A DNA stretch of 64,000 nt, taken from contig JAIOOR010000024.1 in the NCBI GenBank assembly GCA_021414365.1, positions 29,863 to 93,862 of the forward strand. The letters run 5' to 3'. This document shows, one piece after another, positions 1-7,731 of the stretch. This stretch comes from Nitrosarchaeum sp. GTDB taxonomy: Archaea; Thermoproteota; Nitrososphaeria; Nitrososphaerales; Nitrosopumilaceae. Positions within the stretch are counted from its first letter, which is position 1. Each line of letters starts with the position of its first letter. A program made the translations under genes and the position numbers. The notes beneath the pieces are model-generated. The model was not told the DNA's origin and ran no database searches. It saw only the letters and a program-made list of their open reading frames with translations.

Positions 1-1
1 A

Positions 2-913
2 TTAGATCCGCCATTGCATGAATTTTTACCAAATCCAGAAGAACTGGCAGAAAAAATTCACAGATTAGAACAAAGAAACGATACAGTGGAGTTAGAAAAA
101 TCAAAAATTTTGCTAAAAAGAGCAAGAGAGTTGGCAGAGATCAACCCAATGATGGGACACAGAGGAGTAAGAGTTGGAATTACATATCCAGAAATTTATG
201 AAATGCAAATCAGAGCAGTCTTTGAAGCAGCGGCAGAGTTGGCCAAAAACAAAGTTGATGCACATCCACAAATCATGATTCCGCAGATTAGCAGCATTGC
301 AGAATTGAATCACATTAAAAAAATCTATGATGTAATCAAAAAAGAGATGGAGTTAAAACACAATATGAAATTAAAGATTAACTTTGGAACAATGATCGAA
401 GTAGTAAGAGCTGCACTAACTGCAAACGAACTTGCAAGTACTGCAGAGTTCTTTAGTTTTGGTACAAATGACCTGACACAAGGAACATTTAGCTTTAGTC
501 GTGAAGATGTTGAAGGAAAATTCCTTCCAGAATATATGGATAAAGAGATCCTAGAGAAAAACCCATTCCAATCAATTGATGTAAACGGTGTTGGAAGCCT
601 AATGAAAATAGGAATTGCAGCAGGTAGAAGAATAAAACCAAACATGGAAGTTGGAATTTGTGGAGAACATGGAGGAGACCCAAGTTCTATCAAATTTTGT
701 CATAATGAAAATCTCAGTTATGTCAGTGCATCGCCACATAGAATACCCATTGCAATAATTGCAGCAGCACAGGCAGCAATAGAGCATCCAAAAAAATCAG
801 GTAGTTTGAAAAAACCAGTAAAAAAAATAGCAAGAAAACCAGTAAAGAGAGTACTTCCAAAAAGAAAAACATCCAAAAAACTAGCAAAAAAAAGCAAATC
901 TAAAAGAAAATAG
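2..913 (+). CDS. ppdK: Pyruvate, phosphate dikinase, C-terminal part (5' end outside window)
   Basis: PPDK interconverts pyruvate + ATP + Pi and PEP + AMP + PPi, feeding gluconeogenesis. Only the PEP/pyruvate-binding TIM-barrel end is visible. The frame is open to base 2 and reads 'LDPPLHEFLP', a PPDK landmark upstream of the first ATG (14), so the gene is cut by the window edge. Seen: the 'FSFGTNDLTQ' strand and the catalytic cysteine in 'GICGEHGGDP' (codon 659-661). Oddity: after the normal barrel end a tail of about 40 residues is nearly all Lys, Arg, Pro and Ser, which is not part of ordinary PPDKs. Family assignment is very secure; the role of the tail is unknown. Confidence 0.95.
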   Translation, partial: LDPPLHEFLPNPEELAEKIHRLEQRNDTVELEKSKILLKRARELAEINPMMGHRGVRVGITYPEIYEMQIRAVFEAAAELAKNKVDAHPQIMIPQISSIAELNHIKKIYDVIKKEMELKHNMKLKINFGTMIEVVRAALTANELASTAEFFSFGTNDLTQGTFSFSREDVEGKFLPEYMDKEILEKNPFQSIDVNGVGSLMKIGIAAGRRIKPNMEVGICGEHGGDPSSIKFCHNENLSYVSASPHRIPIAIIAAAQAAIEHPKKSGSLKKPVKKIARKPVKRVLPKRKTSKKLAKKSKSKRK

Positions 914-960
914 CCATACAGAGCACATTTTAAAACTAGCCAGACATACAACAATACGAA

Positions 961-1521
961 TTGCTACCAAGAATTGATTCAATTAAACAAATGAGGCTGA
1001 AAATAGGTATTACACAAAAAAAACTTGCCACATTGACAGGCGTAAGCACTTCAATGATTAACCAAATAGAATCAGGAAGGAGTCAGCCAAGTTATGAAAC
1101 AGCTAAGAGAATTTTTGATAATCTTGCAAATCTTGAAGGTAAGTCATCATCTCATAAAGCAGGTGATTTTTGTAGTAAAGATGTTGTAAAATTGAAACCA
1201 AGTAACACATTACATGATGCAATAAAAAAAATGCACGAGTCATCAATTAGTCAGATTCCAATCTTCAACGGAGCAGAACTTGTTGGAATGATCTCCGAAG
1301 ACGGGATTGTAAAGCATCTTGCAGATGTTGGAGAATCTGAATTAAAAAATGCAAAACTAGCAGACACTATGGAGCCAGTTCCACCAATTGTGGATTTTGA
1401 TACGCCTGCAAATGTCCTAGTTCCTCTAATCAGATATTCAAAATGTATTCTGGTATCAAAAAAATCCAAGATAATAGGGATAATTACTGCATCTGACACA
1501 TTAAAAATGATGGAACAGTAA
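961..1521 (+). CDS. XRE-type helix-turn-helix regulator with CBS domain pair
   Basis: A predicted transcriptional regulator of 186 residues. Residues about 10-55 form an XRE/Cro-type helix-turn-helix ('GITQKKLATLTGVSTSM', then 'NQIESGRSQPSYETAKRI'). Residues about 68-183 form two CBS repeats ('ISQIPIFNGAELVGMISE' and 'CILVSKKSKIIGIITASD'). CBS pairs usually sense adenine nucleotides or SAM, so the protein probably couples DNA binding to energy state; the ligand and targets cannot be read from sequence. The HTH-CBS architecture is common in archaea. The start is TTG; the next candidate would cut into the HTH. It lies 47 bases after ppdK on the same strand and may be co-transcribed with it. Confidence 0.85.
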   Translation: MLPRIDSIKQMRLKIGITQKKLATLTGVSTSMINQIESGRSQPSYETAKRIFDNLANLEGKSSSHKAGDFCSKDVVKLKPSNTLHDAIKKMHESSISQIPIFNGAELVGMISEDGIVKHLADVGESELKNAKLADTMEPVPPIVDFDTPANVLVPLIRYSKCILVSKKSKIIGIITASDTLKMMEQ

Positions 1522-1630
1522 AATTTCAAAATATTGCGAACTAAAAAAAAGAGTATTAAAACTATTAGTAGTATTCATCAGTTCAAATGCTTAGTAGACT
1601 AAATATTCAAAAATAATAGTTTGAGAATCA

Positions 1631-2485
1631 ATGACTAAAATACTACATGTTATGGTTTTGACCATCATGATGTCTATGGCTATTCCATTGAGTCAATCAT
1701 ATGGTGAGACAAACAATGACTTCACAAAAAGCAATGGCAACGATATTGCAAATAATCCGCTTGCAAAAAGCATCCTAAAAAATATCGAAATTGCAAGAAA
1801 ACAATTTGCAGACACAGTGCAAAAAGAAAAAGAGAAAAACGACTATCAAAATATGATCGATACACAAAGAAAAGCAGCACAGGCATCCCTAGAAGAAGAG
1901 TTATCAAGAATGAATACAACATATGAGCAATTTACGCCACAAAATGCATTTGCAAAATATGTTTCAGGAAAGAGTGAAACTTTTCATGGAATTTACTGGG
2001 ATCAATTCGGTTACCTAAACTCCAAAATAACACTAGCAAATGATGCAAGAAATACTGTTCTTGAAAACGGTGGTACTTATGTTGATGCAATGAAAGAATA
2101 TTCCAAATATGCCCAGATGCCTAAAATTGAAATGCAAAATGTGATAAAAGATTTGAATGTAAAACATGGTTTTACAGACAGTCAAACACAGTCATATTTT
2201 GATGCAAATGGGAAACTTCCCAGATTCGAAGACGACACAATCTCACCTTGTTATGGTTGTGAGGCAAGTATTTCAAAAATAAAGAATTCAGATGCAGAAA
2301 TCATCCAGATAACTGCAGAAAAGATAAAGCCAATTTCACAATCAAATCAATTCGTTAGTCTAAAAGACAAGTTATCTGAATTGCAAAAAGACTTTGTAAA
2401 TTCAAAAGACATTATCAAACAAAAAACCATAGCATATGAAATGAACAGAGTAGTAAAACAAATTCAAGAATTTTCAAATTCTTGA
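1631..2485 (+). CDS. Secreted protein of unknown function with coiled-coil segments
   Basis: A 284-residue protein I do not recognise. A signal peptide is clear: Lys near the N-terminus, a hydrophobic core ('VMVLTIMMSMAIPL') and a likely cleavage after 'SQSYG'. Residues about 50-100 are strongly charged and helical (Lys/Glu/Gln rich), as is the C-terminus, so coiled coil is likely. One 'CYGCE' motif sits near residue 200 and could bind a metal or form a disulphide outside the cell. Its own promoter lies in the 109-base gap after the HTH-CBS gene. No enzyme motif is visible, so function is left open. Confidence 0.75.
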   Translation: MTKILHVMVLTIMMSMAIPLSQSYGETNNDFTKSNGNDIANNPLAKSILKNIEIARKQFADTVQKEKEKNDYQNMIDTQRKAAQASLEEELSRMNTTYEQFTPQNAFAKYVSGKSETFHGIYWDQFGYLNSKITLANDARNTVLENGGTYVDAMKEYSKYAQMPKIEMQNVIKDLNVKHGFTDSQTQSYFDANGKLPRFEDDTISPCYGCEASISKIKNSDAEIIQITAEKIKPISQSNQFVSLKDKLSELQKDFVNSKDIIKQKTIAYEMNRVVKQIQEFSNS

Positions 2486-2531
2486 ATAACTACTTTTTAT
2501 TTTTAATTATAAATTTGAAAAAACAGGTTAA

Positions 2532-2927
2532 CTATTTTGGATGTGAGCAGATCTCAGCAAGAACTCCGTGAAGAGATTTTGGATGAATGAATGTGACTGT
2601 TGTACCTGCAGAACCAGGTCTAATTTTTCCTAAAAATTGAATTCCACACCCTTCCATTCTTGAAACCTCACCTTCAATGTTATCAGTCTCCAATGCCATG
2701 TGATGTAAACCAGGTCCTTTTTTATCAAGGAATTTTTTAATTGGGCTGGCATCATTTGTAGGTTGCATTAATTCAATTCTTCCATTTTCAAGATGAATGA
2801 TTGCAACTTTGACACCTTCAGATTCAACGGTTTCAAATTCAACACTATCAACGCCAAGAGCCTCTTGGTAAACTTTGGCAGATTCTTCCACATCATTTAC
2901 TGCAATGGCAATATGATCAATTTTCAT
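2532..2927 (-). CDS. mce: Methylmalonyl-CoA epimerase
   Basis: Interconverts (S)- and (R)-methylmalonyl-CoA, linking propionyl-CoA carboxylation to the B12 mutase in the 3-hydroxypropionate/4-hydroxybutyrate cycle. It is a VOC/glyoxalase-fold protein of about 131 residues. The N-terminal 'KIDHIAIAVNDVEESAKVY' gives the first metal His, 'GPGLHHMALETDNIE' the second, and 'HPKSLHGVLAEI' carries the C-terminal Glu. I chose the ATG at 2927; a GTG at 2942 would add five residues. Context supports the call: mutase subunits and MeaB lie within 9 kb. A generic VOC dioxygenase is the alternative but unlikely. Confidence 0.9.
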   Translation of the reverse strand: MKIDHIAIAVNDVEESAKVYQEALGVDSVEFETVESEGVKVAIIHLENGRIELMQPTNDASPIKKFLDKKGPGLHHMALETDNIEGEVSRMEGCGIQFLGKIRPGSAGTTVTFIHPKSLHGVLAEICSHPK

Positions 2928-3037
2928 CTTTTTTAGATACACACTACATCTATTTTAAAATAATTATATCAAAAATGCAAATGAGTTGAGGGTAAAAAAT
3001 AAAATAACTAAAATGAATCATTCATTATTGAAGATTA

Positions 3038-3580
3038 ATGAGTGCAACAAATCAACTACGTGAGGACCATGATCAGGTTCGTAGATTAGAGAAAATAGTC
3101 TCAAAATGTGCTCAGGAGATATACAAAGGGACAGAAATCCCATTTTCAGATTTAGAAAAAATCACAGTAATAATATCAGAATTTGTAGATACGATTCATC
3201 ACTCAAGAGAAGAAGACTCGTATTTCCCATGTGTTGCCAGTTATGACAATCTAAAAGAAGAGATTAGAAAATTTATGATAGAGCACGAGTTTGGAAGAAA
3301 TATTGCAAGAAAGATTTCAGAATATCTAAGAGAGTGGAAATCAGGCAAAGATGCAAGAGAGCCGGTGGCTAGATATTTGAGAACGTACGCGATGTTTTTA
3401 GATGATCACCTAAACAAAGAAAATGAATTCTTTGATGAAGCTGAAACAACTGTATTATCTAAAGAAGAAGAAGTTGAAATGTATGAGCAATACAGATCAG
3501 TAATTGCAATCATAAAAAAAGTTGAACAAATGATTGCTGAAATTGATTGGTTAGAATTAAGGCCATGGTATCAAAGTTGA
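3038..3580 (+). CDS. Hemerythrin-like (HHE domain) protein
   Basis: A 180-residue four-helix protein with the His/Glu ligands of the hemerythrin HHE family: 'LREDHDQVRRLEKI' in helix 1, 'HHSREEDSYFP' in helix 2, 'EHEFGRNI' in helix 3 and 'LDDHLNKENEFF' in helix 4. Such proteins carry a di-iron centre that binds oxygen or nitric oxide or senses iron and redox state. In an ammonia oxidiser, oxygen or NO handling is plausible, but that is inference. It has no signal peptide, so it is cytoplasmic. It stands alone, divergent from mce, with its start just downstream of an AT-rich promoter region. Confidence 0.88.
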   Translation: MSATNQLREDHDQVRRLEKIVSKCAQEIYKGTEIPFSDLEKITVIISEFVDTIHHSREEDSYFPCVASYDNLKEEIRKFMIEHEFGRNIARKISEYLREWKSGKDAREPVARYLRTYAMFLDDHLNKENEFFDEAETTVLSKEEEVEMYEQYRSVIAIIKKVEQMIAEIDWLELRPWYQS

Positions 3581-3667
3581 TTCAAGATTGAGAGAACCAG
3601 CTTCAAACTAATTATCATTTAAGATAAAATATGAAAATGATATATCACTTACATGCATTGTAAAGTA

Positions 3668-4030
3668 ATGGGAAAATCCATCAAAGAAAGAATCAAAGAT
3701 ATTAAAGAATCAGTCTCAGACGTCGAAGAAGACATAGCAGAAATTAGCAAGGAACAACGTGGAGGAATAAAAGAAGAATACAAAGATATTGAAAAGATCA
3801 GACACCATAAAGAACTAATTTATTACAAAACAGATGCTCTTGTAGTAGTTAGTCGTAAGTTGGGAGGATTTGATGAATTTCTTAAAACTGTTGATGAACT
3901 GACTCGGGAAGGATATCGGATGATGAATTCTGAAGATGTCAAAAATATCCTAGGGAATTTTGGAATTAGCACACCAGGTCAAAACAGAGGAACGTTGTAT
4001 TACTTTCAAAACAAAAAATACATCAACTAG
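3668..4030 (+). CDS. Small cytoplasmic protein with N-terminal coiled coil, unknown function
   Basis: About 120 residues, not recognised. The first ~50 are highly charged and helical ('IKERIKDIKESVSDVEED', then 'EEYKDIEKIRHHKE'), consistent with a coiled coil. The second half looks like a compact alpha/beta domain ('YKTDALVVVSRKLGGFDEF', 'LTREGYRMMNSEDVK'), ending in 'RGTLYYFQNKKYIN'. The ATG at 3668 gives a clean start; an in-frame ATG at 3653 adds five residues (MHCKV). It follows the hemerythrin gene on the same strand after about 90 bases. No catalytic motif was seen. Confidence 0.7.
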   Translation: MGKSIKERIKDIKESVSDVEEDIAEISKEQRGGIKEEYKDIEKIRHHKELIYYKTDALVVVSRKLGGFDEFLKTVDELTREGYRMMNSEDVKNILGNFGISTPGQNRGTLYYFQNKKYIN

Positions 4031-4061
4031 CATTTTATCAAAAAATAATTTTTTTATTAGT

Positions 4062-4748
4062 TTAATGCTGAGGAATTGTCAAATGAATTCCAATACAGCT
4101 AAAGTTGACTCTATCGCGAATTTCAGAATCCTGAACTTTAGAAAATTGGTATACAAAAACAGTATCTTGAAGATATGTTCCATAACTGGTAATTTCACAT
4201 TGATTAAATTCCCAAGTTTGAATTGTGGAACCTTTTCCATCTAATACATCAACGTTAACATTAAATTTGTTAAGACGATCACTTCCATCCATCCAGGTAC
4301 TAACAAATTTGTAGAATTGTTTTTTGTCAACACTTGGTAAAGATTCTAAAAAGAATTTTGGATTGGCATCTCTGAATGAATACATTCTACCACGAGGATC
4401 ATCAGATGCGCCTGGTTGTGAGCTAGTTAGTTCAAATTTTTCAAAATATGTGGCTGAAATTGGTGCTACAATGTTAGAGACAGTCACTTTAAAAGATTGA
4501 GCACGTTCTTCATTTGTTAAAGAGGTTTGGGCTGCAGTAACTTCAGTAATTGGAATTTGGATAATCCCATTAGTAATGAGATATTGTAAGGATGTGACAT
4601 AGTCTGATTCACTAATTGTACCATCAGACCACCATTTTGCATTATTTTTTACCCAGTCTGGAATATTAGAATTATTTGCAGATGCAGAAATAGAAAGACC
4701 GGTAATTCCAATCACAAACAATATGAGAGGGAGGAATATTTTTTTCAT
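4062..4748 (-). CDS. Secreted protein with an 'NNAKWW' module, unknown function
   Basis: A 228-residue exported protein. A signal peptide is evident ('IFLPLILFVIGITGLSIS'). Directly after it lies a ~35-residue module, 'IPDWVKNNAKWWSDG' followed by 'YVTSLQYLITNGIIQIP'. The same module ends PstS in this window and recurs in secreted thaumarchaeal proteins, so it may serve surface attachment or assembly. The remaining ~150 residues are beta-rich with no recognised catalytic motif. The gene is the last of a minus-strand run (meaB, mcmA1, this gene), starting 10 bases after mcmA1, though a functional link is doubtful. Confidence 0.75.
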   Translation of the reverse strand: MKKIFLPLILFVIGITGLSISASANNSNIPDWVKNNAKWWSDGTISESDYVTSLQYLITNGIIQIPITEVTAAQTSLTNEERAQSFKVTVSNIVAPISATYFEKFELTSSQPGASDDPRGRMYSFRDANPKFFLESLPSVDKKQFYKFVSTWMDGSDRLNKFNVNVDVLDGKGSTIQTWEFNQCEITSYGTYLQDTVFVYQFSKVQDSEIRDRVNFSCIGIHLTIPQH

Positions 4749-4757
4749 TTTAGTTAA

Positions 4758-6368
4758 TCAAAATACTTCTTTTGGGCGATATTCGCCAAAGACTTCTCTG
4801 AATGTGTTGCTGATTTCGCCAGTAGTGGCAAATGCTTTTGCAGCAGAAATTATGTAAGGCATCAAATTCTCATCAGTATCAGCTACACTTTTCATTGCAG
4901 ATAATGCTTTTTCGAGTTTTGTATTATCTCGTGTTGATCGTAGTTCTTTGAGTGCCTTTCTTTGCTGGATTTCTATTCTATCGTCAATTCTTAATAGTTC
5001 AGGAGACTTGCCTTCAACTTCGGAATACTTGTTTACACCAACTATAACTCTGTCACCGGCATCTGCCTCTTTTTTGAGACGATATGCGTTTTGTCTAATC
5101 TCAGACTGGAAGAATCCTTTCTCAATTGCCTTAATAGAGCCACCCATTTTTTCAATTTGCTTTAGATACTTCCAGACATTTTCTTCGATTTGGTCACATA
5201 ATTCCTCAAGATAGTATGAACCTGCCATGGGGTCGGCAGTTTTAGTAACTCCACTTTCATGAGCAACTATTTGCTGTGTTCTTAGTGCAATTTTTGCAGA
5301 TTCCTGAGTTGGTAAAGCCAGTGCTTCGTCTCTAGAATTTGTGTGAAGTGATTGTGTGCCACCAATTACTGCTGCCATTGTTTGTATGGCAACTCGTACA
5401 ATGTTGTTATCTGGTTGTTGTGCAGTAAGTGATTCCCCACTTGTTTGGGTATGAAATTTTAATTGCAAAGAACGAGGATCTTTTGCATGGAACTTTTCTT
5501 TGAGAATTTTAGCATAGACTTTTCTTGCAACTCTAAACTTTGCAACTTCCTCAAAGAATTCAATTGTACAACAAAAGAAAAATGAAAGCCTGGGTGCAAA
5601 ATCATCTATTTTTAGTCCTCTATCAAGACATGTCTGAATATACGCAATAGCATTTGCAATGGTAAATGCAATCTCTTGTGTTGCAGTGCATCCAGCTTCT
5701 CTCATGTGGTATCCAGAGATAGATACAGGATACCATTGTGGGACTTTATCTGCACAATATCCAATCATGTCTCCAATTAATCGCATTGAAGGTAGTGGAG
5801 GGTAGATGTAGGTGTTTCTTGCAATGTATTCTTTGAGGATATCGTTTTGTGTTGTACCTCTAAGTTCAGTGCTTTTGAATCCTTGAGATTCGCCTACTAT
5901 GATATAGTATGCAAGTAAAGTTGATGCAGTAGAGTTGATTGTCATTGAAGAGCTTACTTTACCAAGAGGAATTCCATCAAATGCAATCATCATGTCTTTT
6001 AGTGACGCAATTGAAACACCAACCTTTCCTACTTCACCCTCTGCAGGAGTGGAATCAGGGTCATGACCAATTTGAGTTGGAAGATCAAAGGCCATACTCA
6101 AACCAGTTTGTCCTTTTTCTAACATAAACTTGAATCGCTCATTAGTTAATTTTGCATCGCCAAAACCAGAATACTGCCTCATGGTCCAAAATCTTTCACG
6201 GAACATTTCAGGATGAATTCCTCTTGTGTAGGGATAAACGCCAGAATCTTCTTTGATGTATTTCTTTGATGATCTATTGTAGATTCGCTTTACTGGAAAA
6301 TTAGAATCAGTCACGTACTGCTTTGCAGGTTCTTTTTTTACTGTTTGTTTTTTTGCCATGTTTTTCAC
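4758..6368 (-). CDS. mcmA1: Methylmalonyl-CoA mutase, large (catalytic) subunit
   Basis: Converts (R)-methylmalonyl-CoA to succinyl-CoA by a B12 radical rearrangement. This 536-residue polypeptide is the TIM-barrel catalytic part only; the B12-binding domain is the separate gene at 11,313, the usual archaeal arrangement. Diagnostic stretches: 'YPYTRGIHPEMFRERFWT' near the N-terminus, 'GLSMAFDLPTQIGHDPDS', 'ISGYHMREAGCTATQEIA' and 'GGTQSLHTNSRDEALALP'. The GTG at 6368 overlaps the meaB stop by four bases (GTGA), indicating coupling; an ATG at 6359 is the alternative start. The gene belongs to the 3HP/4HB carbon-fixation cycle. Confidence 0.96.
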   Translation of the reverse strand: MKNMAKKQTVKKEPAKQYVTDSNFPVKRIYNRSSKKYIKEDSGVYPYTRGIHPEMFRERFWTMRQYSGFGDAKLTNERFKFMLEKGQTGLSMAFDLPTQIGHDPDSTPAEGEVGKVGVSIASLKDMMIAFDGIPLGKVSSSMTINSTASTLLAYYIIVGESQGFKSTELRGTTQNDILKEYIARNTYIYPPLPSMRLIGDMIGYCADKVPQWYPVSISGYHMREAGCTATQEIAFTIANAIAYIQTCLDRGLKIDDFAPRLSFFFCCTIEFFEEVAKFRVARKVYAKILKEKFHAKDPRSLQLKFHTQTSGESLTAQQPDNNIVRVAIQTMAAVIGGTQSLHTNSRDEALALPTQESAKIALRTQQIVAHESGVTKTADPMAGSYYLEELCDQIEENVWKYLKQIEKMGGSIKAIEKGFFQSEIRQNAYRLKKEADAGDRVIVGVNKYSEVEGKSPELLRIDDRIEIQQRKALKELRSTRDNTKLEKALSAMKSVADTDENLMPYIISAAKAFATTGEISNTFREVFGEYRPKEVF

Positions 6369-7279
6369 TTTATCAAAGACTTTGTAATTTTATCTGCTGC
6401 CTCAAAAGGATCCATTTTTTTTGATTGAATTTGTTTAAGATATTTTGAAAATGTTTTGTCAGTCTCTAGCATTAATTCGATCTTTTCATTCATATTATTT
6501 AAAATAATATCTTTTAATTCAGTCTCGAGTCTGAACATATCTTTTTCATGTTTATTTTTCTTTTTTATAGCCATCATTTCTTTTAGAGTTTTGGCAAATT
6601 CAGAGATTCCAGAGTTTTTCTTAACCGATGTCTTCAAAAACACAGTATTTTTTTCCGTTGAACCGACATATTCCCTAACTGCATCAAAGAGTTGATTTGC
6701 TCCATCAAGATCACTTTTGTTAACAAGATAAATATCTCCAATTTCAGTCAAACCAGCCTTTATGGTTTGAATGCTATCTCCAGTGTTTGGATTAAAAACA
6801 ACAACTGTGATATCTGCAATATTTGAAATCTCAACTTCGGTTTGACCTGCACCTACACTTTCAATGATTATTGGATTAAATCCGGCATATTCTAAAATTC
6901 TAATGCTGTTTCTCAATGATCTAGAGATGGCTCCAGTTGCGCCCCTTGATGCAATACTGCGGATATAAGTTCCAGAATCAGTGGATTCAGTCATCCTAAC
7001 TCTATCTCCCAATATTGCACCACCAGTAACATGACTTGTAGGGTCAATTGCAAGAACAGCTGGTTTTGTATGAAGTTTTTTTAATGCCACAGATGTTTTA
7101 TTGATAAGTGAGCTTTTGCCAGCACCTGCAGGTCCAGTGATTCCAATGATTGATGCATTTCCAGTCTCTCTGAAAATTTTTTTTAATAATTTTCTTGCCT
7201 CAATGGGATCATTTTCAACTATTGAGATAGCTTTGGCAATTGCACCTCGTTTGCCTTTTTTTAAATCAGAAATATCCAA
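6365..7279 (-). CDS. meaB: MeaB/ArgK-type GTPase, methylmalonyl-CoA mutase chaperone
   Basis: A G3E-family GTPase that gates adenosylcobalamin loading and protects methylmalonyl-CoA mutase. The sequence shows the P-loop 'GPAGAGKSSLI' (about residue 48), the MeaB 'AIDPTSHVTGGAILGDR' region, 'IIESVGAGQTEVEI' after switch II, and the guanine-specificity motif 'NKSD'. Its 304 residues fit the family. The stop overlaps the mcmA1 start, so chaperone and client are co-translated, which fixes the identity beyond the older 'arginine transport kinase' label. Confidence 0.95.
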   Translation of the reverse strand: MDISDLKKGKRGAIAKAISIVENDPIEARKLLKKIFRETGNASIIGITGPAGAGKSSLINKTSVALKKLHTKPAVLAIDPTSHVTGGAILGDRVRMTESTDSGTYIRSIASRGATGAISRSLRNSIRILEYAGFNPIIIESVGAGQTEVEISNIADITVVVFNPNTGDSIQTIKAGLTEIGDIYLVNKSDLDGANQLFDAVREYVGSTEKNTVFLKTSVKKNSGISEFAKTLKEMMAIKKKNKHEKDMFRLETELKDIILNNMNEKIELMLETDKTFSKYLKQIQSKKMDPFEAADKITKSLIK

Positions 7280-7323
7280 TACAATATAATTTTTGCAAGG
7301 TGCAATAAAATCTTGTTTGTGAT

Positions 7324-7728
7324 CTATGGGTTTCCATAAATGATTGGAGGTGCAGGTTCTCCATATGGATGAATTTCTGTTTTCAGAGAAACTTTACCGA
7401 GTTCTTGATGATCTATTAGAAATGTCACAGGGTGTACTTGCCACCCATATTTTGGGACTACTGGAAACTGTACGGTTTCTACAAATTTAGAACCAGACAA
7501 AGTCTTTTGATATGATTCATCCATTCCCAAAATTTCTAAAACTACATGATTAGTCTTTTCTGATTTATCATGATATGATATCTCTACATATCCTGCGTCA
7601 TAGTATGTTGCATCAATTTCAAATGTAGATTTTATTATATCTCTATTTGGGCTAGCACCAGAAAGAAACAACAATGCTAGAACAGTGATTACAGCAATAG
7701 AAATTGCAGGGATTATTTTTTTTGCCAT
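7324..7728 (-). CDS. Small membrane-anchored protein, unknown function
   Basis: A 134-residue protein with one N-terminal hydrophobic segment ('IIPAISIAVITVLALLF') and an external beta-rich remainder ('IDATYYDAGYVEISYHD'), ending in 'EPAPPIIYGNP'. I do not recognise the family. It starts three bases after the stop of the M1 aminopeptidase on the same strand, so the two are almost certainly co-transcribed. It may be an uncleaved signal-anchor protein displayed outside the cell. Confidence 0.7.
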   Translation of the reverse strand: MAKKIIPAISIAVITVLALLFLSGASPNRDIIKSTFEIDATYYDAGYVEISYHDKSEKTNHVVLEILGMDESYQKTLSGSKFVETVQFPVVPKYGWQVHPVTFLIDHQELGKVSLKTEIHPYGEPAPPIIYGNP

Positions 7729-7731
7729 AAG

